A program made the position numbers and the translations under genes. The notes under the pieces are model-generated. The model saw only the letters and a program-made list of their open reading frames with translations. It had not been told where the DNA came from and did not search any database. Below, in pieces: positions 17,467 to 26,322 of a DNA stretch of 64,000 nt (its first letter is position 1; each line of letters begins with the position of its first letter). The DNA comes from Haloarcula regularis (GTDB lineage Archaea; Halobacteriota; Halobacteria; Halobacteriales; Haloarculaceae), in the NCBI RefSeq assembly GCF_029338315.1, contig NZ_CP119794.1:1550001-1614000 (forward strand), in the 5' to 3' direction.

Positions 17467-17928
17467 TCAGTCCTCACCGTGCTCGTCGACGACCAGTACC
17501 GGCCGGTGGGTCGACCGCAGGACGCGCTCGGTGACGCTCCCGAGCAGCGCGCGCTTGACGCCCGAGCGGCCGTGGCTGCCCATGACGACGACGTCGATGT
17601 CGTTGGCGTCGGCGTAGTCGGCGATGACCGAGTGGGGCCGTCCCACACGGACCTCCTCGACCACCTCGAGGCCGTGCTCGGCGGCCGCGTCGGTGACGAC
17701 GCCGGTGGCGGCGTTGGCTTTCTCTTCCAGTTCCTCCATGTCGCCGAAGTGGCCCTGCCGGATGCGGTCGACCTGTTCGGTCCCGAGACCGAGGTTGACC
17801 GCGTCGATGTCGACGACGTACAGCGCGTGGAGCGTGGCGTCGTACTTGCGGGCGAGGTCGATCGCGTGGTCGACCGCGGCTTCCGCGACGTTGCTACCGT
17901 CCGTGGGGATGAGGATGTTGTCGTACAT
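17467..17928 (-). CDS. Universal stress protein (UspA family)
   Basis: The 153-residue single-domain USP starts MYDNILIPTDGSNVAEAAVD. It has the ATP-binding loop VVMGSHGRSGVKRALLGS near residues 115-132 and a final VLVVDEHGED. USPs are nucleotide-binding stress modulators. Its start is 2 bases beyond the stop of the symporter gene, so it is translated from the same mRNA; paired USP and symporter genes are common in haloarchaea and may reflect regulation of the transporter. Confidence 0.9.
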   Translation of the reverse strand: MYDNILIPTDGSNVAEAAVDHAIDLARKYDATLHALYVVDIDAVNLGLGTEQVDRIRQGHFGDMEELEEKANAATGVVTDAAAEHGLEVVEEVRVGRPHSVIADYADANDIDVVVMGSHGRSGVKRALLGSVTERVLRSTHRPVLVVDEHGED

Positions 17929-17930
17929 TG

Positions 17931-19616
17931 TCAGTCGTCAGAGGGGGCGCCGCCGCTGCCGCCGGCGTCGCTCACGATGTCTTCCGCGGTCTGTTGCTGG
18001 CCCATCGGCTCGGGGCTGTGACACTGGCGGACCAGGCGCTTCGTCTCCAAGTCGGGTTCGGGCGTCAGCATCGAGACGACGATGGTCACCAGGAACACGA
18101 GCGGCGTGCCGATCAGCGCCGCACCGATTGGCGGGACGTACTGTGCGTAGATCGGGACGAGCGCGCCGCCCTCACCGGCCGCCGCACCGAGGGCGCCGAT
18201 GTAGCTGGGCAGCACGCTGTTGACGATGGAACCGATCCAGAGGAGCAGGCCGACCGACATGCCGGCCAGCGCGCCCTGGCGGTTGGTGTTCTCCCACCAG
18301 AGACCGAGGAAGAACATCGGGAACAGGACAGTCCCGGCCAGCGAGAACGCGTACGCGACCAGTTCGCCGATGAGCGCCGGCGGGTTGAACGCGGTCACGG
18401 TGACCAGTGCACCGATGCCGATGATGGTCGCACGGCCGATGAGGACCTGCTGGCGCTGGGTCGCGTCGGGGTTGACGAGTTCGGAGTAGATGTCGTGGGC
18501 GACGGCCGACGAGGCCGTGATGAACAGCCCCGCGGTCGTCGCAATCGCGGCCGCCATCGCACCGGCGGCGACGAGGCCGACGAACCACGACGGCAGGTTG
18601 GCGAACTGTGCGGCCAGGACGACGATGACGTCACCCTCCGCGCCGGTCATCGCCTGCTCACCCGTGAAGACGGCCTCTGCCGAGATGTCGTTGACCTGCG
18701 CGAACAGGTCGACGCCGAAGGCCGCCATCGCGGGTGCGGCCCAGTACAGCAGCATGATGAAGAAGAGCCCCCAGACGGTCGACCAGCGGGCAGTCCGCTC
18801 AGACTCGACCGTGTAGAACCGCACCAGGACGTGCGGGAGGCCGCAGGTGCCGAAGATGAGCGAGAACGCCGTCGCGATCCACAGGTAGTAGGTGTTACCA
18901 CCGATGAACGGCTCGGAGAACTGACGGGCGAGTTCGCTGAACAGCGCGCCGTACTCGATCTGGGGGAGCACCGTCGAGTAGCCCTGGGTGAAGCCGACGA
19001 CGTAGACGCCCGCCAGGAACGCGACGATGAGGATGACATACTGGACGGCCATGTTCTTGGTCGCGCCCAGCATCCCCGACAGTGCGAGGTAGCCGACGGT
19101 GATAGTCATCATCACGACGATCATCGGAATGATGTCCAGGCCGAAGACGTACTGGCCGACAAGTCCCATGCCGCGGGCCTGCCCGACCGAGTAGACGTAC
19201 GCGATGAGCAGCGTGGTAAAGGCCGCAAGCGCCCGTGCGGTCGGCGAGTTGAACCGGTCGCCGACGAAGTCGGGCGCGGTGTACTTCCCGAAGCGGCGCA
19301 TCTGTGCCGCCAGGAAGATGAGCAGGACGAAGTAGCCGGTCGTCCAGCCGACGATGAACGCCAGGCCGTAGAAGCCCGCGAGCGCGACCAGCCCGGCCAG
19401 TCCGAGATAGGAGGCGGCCGACATCCAGTTGGCCCCGATGGCCATGCCGTTCTCGATGTTCCCGATGCCACGGCCCGCGACCCACATGCCCTCGGTGTCG
19501 GCCACCTTGAACAGGTAGCCGATGACGAGGAACGAAGCCATCATCAGGAAGACGATGATGGCGGGCAGGAGCTTAAACGAGATGTCGAGCGCCTCGGCTT
19601 GCAGCGGAACCGTCAT
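17931..19616 (-). CDS. Sodium:solute symporter family transporter, probable acetate or organic-acid permease
   Basis: The 561-residue protein has about 13 membrane helices of the SSS fold, with GMAIGANWMSAASYLGLAG, AQMRRFGKYTAPDFVGDRF and YSVGQARGMGL. It belongs to the ActP/VC_2705-type branch that works with a small DUF4212 subunit, which is encoded immediately upstream and overlaps by 4 bases (ATGA). The neighbouring acetyl-CoA synthetase argues for a short-chain carboxylate as substrate, by context. The cytoplasmic tail (SDAGGSGGAPSDD) is acidic. Confidence 0.88.
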   Translation of the reverse strand: MTVPLQAEALDISFKLLPAIIVFLMMASFLVIGYLFKVADTEGMWVAGRGIGNIENGMAIGANWMSAASYLGLAGLVALAGFYGLAFIVGWTTGYFVLLIFLAAQMRRFGKYTAPDFVGDRFNSPTARALAAFTTLLIAYVYSVGQARGMGLVGQYVFGLDIIPMIVVMMTITVGYLALSGMLGATKNMAVQYVILIVAFLAGVYVVGFTQGYSTVLPQIEYGALFSELARQFSEPFIGGNTYYLWIATAFSLIFGTCGLPHVLVRFYTVESERTARWSTVWGLFFIMLLYWAAPAMAAFGVDLFAQVNDISAEAVFTGEQAMTGAEGDVIVVLAAQFANLPSWFVGLVAAGAMAAAIATTAGLFITASSAVAHDIYSELVNPDATQRQQVLIGRATIIGIGALVTVTAFNPPALIGELVAYAFSLAGTVLFPMFFLGLWWENTNRQGALAGMSVGLLLWIGSIVNSVLPSYIGALGAAAGEGGALVPIYAQYVPPIGAALIGTPLVFLVTIVVSMLTPEPDLETKRLVRQCHSPEPMGQQQTAEDIVSDAGGSGGAPSDD

Positions 19617-20068
19617 TCTGTGACCCCTCCGTCGGCCGCGGCGGTCTCACTGGCGGTCTCGTCGTCGGCATTCGCGCCGGGCCGGCTGTGGTCGATGCCG
19701 TACTTCTGGTCGAGCTTGTCCCGCTGGCGGGCGTAGACCGCCGCGAGCACGAGCGCCCCGGTCGGCGCGCCGAAGGCGACAAGGAAGTAGTGCAGCGGGA
19801 AGCCCAGCCCGGGAATCGTCGTTGACGTCATGACGCCGGGGGCGATGAGCGTCGCCGTCACCGGGCCGAAGACGATGAGCGCCCAGACGATGAACCCGGT
19901 CCAGACCACCCGCAGGTGGTCGCGCATGAACGCGGTGCTGGGCTTCAGGATGTTCACCTCCCTGTCGAGGTAGTCGGTCTGTCGGTGCTGCTGTGCGGCC
20001 TGTGTCATGCCACCGTCCGGAGCGAGCGATTCGTCTCCGGACTCAGCGTGCGAGTTATTATCTGTCAT
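19613..20068 (-). CDS. DUF4212 sodium/solute symporter small subunit
   Basis: The 151-residue protein starts MTDNNSHAESGDESLAPDGG. After a soluble, acidic N-terminus it has two membrane helices (VVWTGFIVWALIVFGPVTA and LGFPLHYFLVAFGAPTGALV), followed by VYARQRDKLDQKYGI. This is the conserved DUF4212 small subunit always paired with an SSS-type large subunit. I start it at 20068; longer open sequence upstream is shadow of acs. Its stop overlaps the transporter ATG. Confidence 0.9.
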   Translation of the reverse strand: MTDNNSHAESGDESLAPDGGMTQAAQQHRQTDYLDREVNILKPSTAFMRDHLRVVWTGFIVWALIVFGPVTATLIAPGVMTSTTIPGLGFPLHYFLVAFGAPTGALVLAAVYARQRDKLDQKYGIDHSRPGANADDETASETAAADGGVTE

Positions 20069-20145
20069 GTGTCGGTCGTGTCGTGTGGTTTCGTGTGGTG
20101 TCGTGTCTGTGTCGCAATCCGTCGCCGAAGTCGCGGGTCGGGCGT

Positions 20146-22116
20146 TCAGTCGCCCCGGACCTTCGACTCGATGTCCTCGACGACCTCGGGGTTGCGCAGC
20201 GTGCTGGTGTTGCCCAGTTCCTCGCCGTTGGCGATGTCCTCTAACAGCCGGCGCATGATCTTGCCCGAGCGGGTCTTGGGGAGCTCGGGCGTGAAGATGA
20301 CCTGCTCCGGGCGCGCGATGGGCCCGATGGCGTCCTCGACGCCCTCGATGATGCGCTCGCGCAGGTCCTCGCTCTCGTCGTAGCCGTCCTCGGTGATGAC
20401 GTAGGCGTAGACCGCCTCGCCCTTGATCTCGTGGTTCCCTCCGACGACGGCCGCTTCGGCGACGCCCTCGACGCCGACGATGGCGCTCTCTATCTCCATC
20501 GTCCCGAGGCGGTGGCCCGAGACGTTCAGCACGTCGTCGACGCGGCCCAGCACGGTGATGTAGCCGTCGTCGTCGATCTTCGCGCCGTCCTCGGGGAAGT
20601 AGACCCACTCGTCGCGCTCGGGGTTGGAGTACTCGTCCCAGTACTCGTCGATGAACCGCTCGTCGTTCTTATAGAGGGTGCGGAGCATCCCGGGCCACGG
20701 CTTGTTGACGACGAGGTAGCCCGCGCGGCCGGCCTCGACGGGGTCGCCGCTGACGTCGACGATGTCGGCGCTGATGCCCGGCAGGGGCGGCCCGGCAGAA
20801 CCGGGTTTCATGTCACAGATGCCCGGCAGCGTCGTCAGCATCATGCCGCCCGTCTCGGTCTGCCACCAGGTGTCGACCACCGGGCATTCCTCGTTGCCGA
20901 TGTGCTTGTAGTACCACTTCCAGGCCCGCGGGTTGATGGGCTCGCCGACGGTGCCCAGCAGGCGCAGGCTCGAGAGGTCGTGGGCCTCGGGGAACTCCTT
21001 GCCCCACTTCATGAACGCCCGGATGGCGGTGGGTGCGGTGTACAGCTGGGTGACGTCGTAGTCCTCGACGATCTGCCAGAGGCGGTCTTTCTCGGGGTAG
21101 TCGGGCGTCCCCTCGTACATCACGGTCGTCGTCCCGAGCGCGAGCGGGCCGTAGACGATGTAGGAGTGGCCGGTGATCCAGCCGATGTCGGCCGAACACC
21201 AGTACGTATCGTCGGGCTTGATGTCGAGCACCGACTGGCTGGTCCAGGCCGCATACGAGAGGTAGCCGCCCGTGGTGTGTTTCACGCCCTTGGGCTGGCC
21301 CGTCGTCCCCGAGGTGTACATGAGAAAGAGCATGTCCTCGGCGTCGCGGGTGACTGGCTCGACCTCGCTGCCCTCGTACTCGGCGACGAGCTCGTCGTAG
21401 TCGTGCTCGCCGTCTTTCATCGGGTGGTCGTAGTCGTCGTCGAGGCGGTCGACGACGACGGTCTCGACGTCGTGGCCGACGTCGTCGAGACCCTCGTCGG
21501 CCTTCTCCTTGTGCTCTAAGGGGTCGCCGCGACGGTAGTAGCCGTCACAGGTGACCAGGAACTCCGAGTCGGCCGACTCCATCCGCGTCGCCAGCGCGTC
21601 CGCCGAGAAGCCCGCGAAGACCACCGAGTGTGGCGCGCCGATGCGGGCACACGCCAGCATGGCGATGGGCAACTCGGGGATCATCGGCATGTACATCGTG
21701 ACCACGTCGTCCTCCTCGACGCCCAGGTCCCGCAGCGCGGCCGCGAACTCGTTGACCTCGCGGTGGAGGTCGCTGTAGGTGTATGTGCGCTCCTCGCCGA
21801 GCTCGCCGATCCACTCGATTGCGGCCTCGTCGCCGCGGTCGCCGAGATGGCGGTCCAGGCAGTTCGCCGAGGCGTTCAGCTTGCCGTCGACGAACCACTC
21901 GTAGAACGGCGCGTCGCTGTCGTCGAGCACCTGGTCCCACTCCTCGTCCCAGTCAAGCAGGTCGGCCGCGCGCTCCCAGGCGTCGGGCCAGTTCTCCTCG
22001 AACTCCTCGTAGATCGACTCGTCGGAGACGTTCGCCTGTTCGACGAACGACTCCGGCGGCTCGAAGACTTCCTGTTCTTCGAGTCGCGCCTCGAGTTGGA
22101 CATCGTCATCTGACAT
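20146..22116 (-). CDS. acs: Acetyl-CoA synthetase (AMP-forming), copy 1
   Basis: This 656-residue enzyme has the full ANL-family set: YTSGTTGQPKGVKH (phosphate-binding loop), the DTWWQTETGG core motif, GRVDDVLNVSGHRLGTMEIE (hinge and A8) and KTRSGKIMRRLL with the catalytic Lys that is commonly acetylated. It activates acetate to acetyl-CoA through acetyl-AMP. A TATA box lies about 32 bases before the ATG. It is followed by the symporter operon on the same strand, so uptake and activation are genetically linked. Confidence 0.96.
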   Translation of the reverse strand: MSDDDVQLEARLEEQEVFEPPESFVEQANVSDESIYEEFEENWPDAWERAADLLDWDEEWDQVLDDSDAPFYEWFVDGKLNASANCLDRHLGDRGDEAAIEWIGELGEERTYTYSDLHREVNEFAAALRDLGVEEDDVVTMYMPMIPELPIAMLACARIGAPHSVVFAGFSADALATRMESADSEFLVTCDGYYRRGDPLEHKEKADEGLDDVGHDVETVVVDRLDDDYDHPMKDGEHDYDELVAEYEGSEVEPVTRDAEDMLFLMYTSGTTGQPKGVKHTTGGYLSYAAWTSQSVLDIKPDDTYWCSADIGWITGHSYIVYGPLALGTTTVMYEGTPDYPEKDRLWQIVEDYDVTQLYTAPTAIRAFMKWGKEFPEAHDLSSLRLLGTVGEPINPRAWKWYYKHIGNEECPVVDTWWQTETGGMMLTTLPGICDMKPGSAGPPLPGISADIVDVSGDPVEAGRAGYLVVNKPWPGMLRTLYKNDERFIDEYWDEYSNPERDEWVYFPEDGAKIDDDGYITVLGRVDDVLNVSGHRLGTMEIESAIVGVEGVAEAAVVGGNHEIKGEAVYAYVITEDGYDESEDLRERIIEGVEDAIGPIARPEQVIFTPELPKTRSGKIMRRLLEDIANGEELGNTSTLRNPEVVEDIESKVRGD

Positions 22117-22142
22117 GGTCTATCACTCACAATTAACAGCGA

Positions 22143-22154
22143 CCATATAAACGG
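22143..22154 (-). promoter_or_regulatory. TATA box of acs copy 1
   Basis: The plus-strand CCATATAAACGG reads CCGTTTATATGG on the minus strand, centred 32 bases before the acs ATG at 22116. The transcript would have a leader of ten bases or less. Confidence 0.6.
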
Positions 22155-22197
22155 GGTGTCTAACTATCTCACCGGGTGACAGTAACGCGAGGCGACG

Positions 22198-23877
22198 TCA
22201 CTCCGCGAGCGAGGGGGGCTGGCGGCCCGGCGTCTCGGTGAAAAACTCCGTCAGCAGCGCCTGCTGGGCCTTCCTGAGGTGGTTGTGCAGCGTCGGCGAG
22301 GCGACGTCCAGCGAGTCGGCCAGTTCCTCGGCGGTGGTGCCACGGGGCCACTCGAAGTAGCCGCTGTGGTAGGCCGCCCGGAGCACCGTCTCCTGGCGGT
22401 CGGTCAGTCGGTCGGCGAAGCGCTCCCGGAAGCCGACGTCCGTCTCGACGGGGCGTTCGGCCTCGCGCTTGGCGGTGAGCGTCGTCTCCGGGTAGGCGTC
22501 GACGACGGCGTCGACCACGGGTCGGACGTCGGCCTCGCCCGGCAGGTCCACCAGGATGGCGGCCGATCCGCCCTCGGCCGAGAGATCGCGGATGCGAGCG
22601 CCGCTCTCGACGAGCGTCAGCGCCGGCGCCGCGCTGACGACCACCTCGACCAGGGCGCCGTCGCCGTAGTTCTCGATGAGGCGCGAGTCGGTGACCGTCG
22701 GGTCGTCGACGGCATACGAGAGCACGTCGGCCGCTGGCGCGCCGTCGACGACGAGGTAGTACAGCAGCGACTGGCCGCTGACAGGGACGACCCCCGAGAG
22801 GTCGACCGAGCAGTCGAGTTCGCCCGAGAGGCCGACGGTGAAGGCGGTCGGGTCGTCACAGTCGAACGCCAGTTCGGTGACGACGTCGGCAAGCAGCAAC
22901 CGCTTGCGCTCGATGGCCGTCACCGCGTGGCCGACCTGTGCCCCCAGCGCGGTCAGCGACTGCCGTTCCGCGTCGTCGACGGGGGCCTCGGTGCCGACGG
23001 CGAGAACGCCCGTCGCGGCCGCGTCGCCGACGATGGGGACGAACGTGAGCGAACCGTCGGCCCCCTCGTCGGTCTGGGCCTCCCCGTCGTCCAGTGCCCG
23101 CCGGAGGTCCGCACCGTATTCGACCAGCTGGGCCTGGATGCGCTCGGAGCCCAGGCCCGCCCCGCAGCTCTGCGTGAGGCCGTCGCCGGTCCGCTCGGCC
23201 GTCCAGGCGAAGCGAAAGCCCTCGGTGTCGGCGATCCGGTCACACACCGTCTGTTCGACCTCCGTGCCCGTCGCCGCACGGCGCACCGCCTCGCCCACGT
23301 CGGCCGCGACCCCGACCGTCCGGTGGAGTAGCGCCGAGTCCCCGACGTCGGCGTCGTCGGCCATCGCCGCGACGGTCGCGTCGCGGTCCGGGTCGTCCAA
23401 CAGCGGTTCGAGGCGGGCCAGCCGGTCCCAGCCCCCGAGCGCACAGACGACCTGCGGGGGGACGCCGTCGTCGAGCAGGCCGGCGGCGAACCGCCAGCGG
23501 AGGTCCCGCGAGGAGACGTCGCCGACCTCCGGAACGCGGTCGGCGACCTCGCCGACGAGCATCTGGAGGCGGCGGGCCGACACCGAAAAGAGTGAGTCGG
23601 CGGCGGCGCTGTCGGTCGCACTGGCGTACTTGCGCAGGTCGTGTTCCACCCCGGCCGGCAGGTACGCCTCGCGGGTGACGCCGTCCTCGGCCCGGACCGC
23701 GAGGAAGAAGTGGTCCCCGTGACTGGCGACGTCCTCGAGACGCACGCGCGTCATCTCGGCCGGTCGCAGGCCGACCTCCGCGCCGAGTCGCAGGACCAGG
23801 TCCTCGCGGTGGGTCTCGGCGGCACGCCGGAGGTGCTCGTAGCCGCGCTCGCCGAGGACGTCCCTCGTCGATGTCAT
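22198..23877 (-). CDS. Bacterio-opsin activator-type regulator with degenerate integrase-like N-terminus and GAF domain
   Basis: The 559-residue protein has three parts. Residues 1-170 resemble a tyrosine-recombinase catalytic fold: the first Arg box (LGAEVGLRPAEMTRV) and a box-II-like SRDLRWRFAAGLL, but no convincing catalytic Tyr, so it probably does not recombine DNA. The middle holds a GAF-like sensor domain and the bacterio-opsin activator region (ELAFDCDDPTAFTV). The C-terminus is the HTH_10 domain (LTDRQETVLRAAYHSGYFEW). It lies between two acs genes, making it a candidate regulator of acetate metabolism. I start at MTSTRDVLGE because a TATA box lies 32 bases upstream. Confidence 0.85.
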   Translation of the reverse strand: MTSTRDVLGERGYEHLRRAAETHREDLVLRLGAEVGLRPAEMTRVRLEDVASHGDHFFLAVRAEDGVTREAYLPAGVEHDLRKYASATDSAAADSLFSVSARRLQMLVGEVADRVPEVGDVSSRDLRWRFAAGLLDDGVPPQVVCALGGWDRLARLEPLLDDPDRDATVAAMADDADVGDSALLHRTVGVAADVGEAVRRAATGTEVEQTVCDRIADTEGFRFAWTAERTGDGLTQSCGAGLGSERIQAQLVEYGADLRRALDDGEAQTDEGADGSLTFVPIVGDAAATGVLAVGTEAPVDDAERQSLTALGAQVGHAVTAIERKRLLLADVVTELAFDCDDPTAFTVGLSGELDCSVDLSGVVPVSGQSLLYYLVVDGAPAADVLSYAVDDPTVTDSRLIENYGDGALVEVVVSAAPALTLVESGARIRDLSAEGGSAAILVDLPGEADVRPVVDAVVDAYPETTLTAKREAERPVETDVGFRERFADRLTDRQETVLRAAYHSGYFEWPRGTTAEELADSLDVASPTLHNHLRKAQQALLTEFFTETPGRQPPSLAE

Positions 23878-23903
23878 GTTGTTTCGGAAGTTCATCAAGA
23901 TGC

Positions 23904-23915
23904 GAAATAAATCTA
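23904..23915 (-). promoter_or_regulatory. TATA box of the bacterio-opsin activator-type regulator
   Basis: GAAATAAATCTA on the plus strand reads TAGATTTATTTC on the minus strand, centred about 32 bases before the ATG at 23877. It lies in an AT-rich island (23880-24010) that separates the regulator from acs copy 2. Confidence 0.55.
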
Positions 23916-24018
23916 CCGCAATCTGTGCCTTCGAAGGCATATTTCGAGTGCAATACGAGATGGATTCGGATCCAGAGCCGTTCGAAGTGATTTCGTTTTG
24001 TTTGAGATCGGCGAAAAA

Positions 24019-25960
24019 TCACTCGCCGTTCGTGGCCGACTGCAACTCGCCCAGTATCTCCGGGTTGCGGAGCGCGCTGGTGTCGCCCAGGTCGTCGCCG
24101 TTGGCGACGGCCGTCAGGAGGCGTCGCATCACCTTGCCCGAACGGGTCTTGGGAAGGTCCGGCGTGAAGACGATCTCCTCCGGGGTCGCGACGCCGCCGA
24201 TGGCGTCGGCGACGGCTGTCTCGATACGGTCGTGCAGGGCCCCTTCGTCCTGGCCGCGCTCGGGCGAGACGTAGGCGTAGATGGCCGTCCCGGTGGTCGC
24301 GTGGTCGGCGCCGACGACGGCCGCCTCCGCGACGCCCGCGACGCCGGCGATGGTCGACTCCAGTTCCATCGTGCTGAAGCGCCGGCCGGCGACGTTGATG
24401 GCGTCGTCGACGCGCCCGAGGAAAGTCACGTAGCCGTCCTCGTCCATCGTCGCGCCGTCCTCGGGGTAGTAGCGCCACTCGTCGGCGCGGGTCGGGGACT
24501 CGCCCCACGCCTCGCCGGAAAGCAGCGACGTGGGCATCCCCGGCCAGGGGCGCGTGACGACGAGTTCCCCCGCCTCGTTCCGGTCGACCGCTTCGCCGGC
24601 GGGGTCGACGACGGCCGTCTCGATGCCCGGCAGGGCGCGCCCGGCCGACCCGGGCTTCATCTGGTCGACGCCGGGCAGCGTCGAGACCAGGATGGCCCCC
24701 GTCTCGGTCTGCCACCAGGTGTCGACCACCGGGCACTCCCCGCCACCGATGTGCTCGCGGTACCACCGCCAGGCCCGCTCGTCGATGGGTTCGCCGACGG
24801 TACCCAGCAGGCGCAGACTCGAGAGATCGTGTTTCGCGGGGTACTCGGCACCCCACTTCATGAACGCCCGCACAGCGGTCGGCGCCGTGTAGAACACGTC
24901 GACGGCGTACCGTTCGACGAGCTCCCACAGGCGGTCTTTCTCGGGGTGGTCCGGCGTGCCGTTGTACAGCACCGTCGTCGTTCCGAGCGCGAGCGGCCCG
25001 TAGACGATGTAGGAGTGGCCGGTGATCCAGCCGATGTCGGCCGAACACCAGTAGGTGTCCTCGGGCTTGATGTCGAGCACCGACTGGCTCGTCCAGGCGA
25101 CGTGGGCGAGGTAGCCCCCGGTCGTGTGGTCGACGGCCTTCGGTTCGCCGGTCGTCCCGGAGGTGTAGATACGAAAGAGCGGGTCGTCGGCGGCCCGCGG
25201 GACCGGGTCGACCTCGGCGCCGCGGTGGGCCGCCAGCAGGTCGTGGTAGTCGTAGTCGTCCGGGCCGAGGTGGACCTCGCCGCCCAGGTGGTCGAGCACG
25301 ACCATCGAGACGTCCTGGTCGACGGCGATGCGGGCGTTGTCGGCCTTGTTCTTCTGTGCGACGGCGCTGCCCCGTCGGTAGTACCCGTCGCAGGTGACGA
25401 GATGGGCAGAGCCGGTACGTTCGATTCGCTCGGCCAGCGCGTCGGCCGAAAAGCCCGCGAAGACGACGTTGTGCGGAACCCCGAGTCGCGCACAGGCGAG
25501 CATCACGACGGGGAGTTCCGGCACCATCGGGAGGTAGACGGTGACGACGTCGTCGGGCCCGACCCCCTGGTCGCGCAGCGCCGCGGCGACGGCGTTGACC
25601 TCGCGGTAGAGTTCGAGGTACGTGTACGTGCGCGACTCGCCGACGTGACCCTCCCAGACCAGCGCCAGCTGGTTCTTGCGCTCGGGGAGGTGCCGGTCGA
25701 TGCAGTTGTACGCGGCGTTGAGCCGGCCGCCGGGGAACCACTCGAAGGGCGGTGTCTCACCGCCCCGGAACACCTCGTCGTAGGGTCTCCCAGTCTAAGA
25801 GGGCGCCGGCCCGGTCCCAGCAGTCGGGCCACTCGGCGTCGAAGGCGTCGTAGACGTCGGCGTCACAGACGTTGGCCTGCTCGACGAACCACTCGGGCGG
25901 GTCGATGGCCGACCGTTCCGAGAGAGAGACGTCGCGACCGGTGCCGTCGCCGGGTGTCAT
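24019..25960 (-). CDS. Acetyl-CoA synthetase-like enzyme, copy 2 (apparent frameshift)
   Basis: The first frame (25960 to about 25790) holds ERSAIDPPEWFVEQANVCDA and ends LLDWE. The second frame picks up PYDEVFRGGETPPFEWFPGG and runs to 24019, with YTSGTTGEPKAVDH, a DTWWQTETG core and KTRSGKVMRRLL. Restored length is about 646 residues. It is clearly paralogous to acs copy 1 but not identical, so the acyl substrate could differ (acetate or propionate). The break near 25787-25793 (GAGACCCTACG) needs a one- or two-base change and is probably an assembly error. Confidence 0.88.
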
Positions 25961-26322
25961 CGTTTACTCCTGTGGACGAGTTGCCAAAAGGATTCCTGCT
26001 AATCTCTTTTGACCGCGCGGAACATGCCGTACTCACGCACGGCGTGACTGTCGGACCACCGAAAGGCCGGCCGCCCACGTGTTCCCCCGGCCTCATTCAC
26101 TCGAGGAGCGTGAACTGTCAGCGATCCTTGGAAGTCGGCGCCGGCGGTCGCCCGAGGTATTTCGGAAGACTGTGGCGCAGTCGCCCCACACAGGGGAGCC
26201 CGCAATTGTAGAACTGATAATTTCAACACAAGTTTTATCTCTTGTTGTTTTCGAGTGTTCATCAGTAGCATATCGACCGTGGACAACCGGGTGTGGGCAC
26301 CTGATACAAAGATTGTAAACAA
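25961..26322 (+). promoter_or_regulatory. Gene-free region with promoter for the surface protein
   Basis: This 362-base gap has no gene I can support. Its right half is AT-rich, and AGTTTTATCTC at 26232-26241 is a plausible TATA box giving a leader of about 60 bases before the ATG at 26323. The left half is GC-rich and serves the divergent acs copy 2. Confidence 0.4.

Noticed and set aside
17928..19736. 602-codon plus-strand frame opposite the symporter gene
   Set aside because: It is the antisense shadow of the SSS transporter; the protein is Arg/Asp low-complexity with no domains.
23240..25741. 833-codon minus-strand frame overlapping acs copy 2 and the regulator
   Set aside because: It is an out-of-frame, Arg/Pro-rich reading of both genes; the true frames have clear domains.
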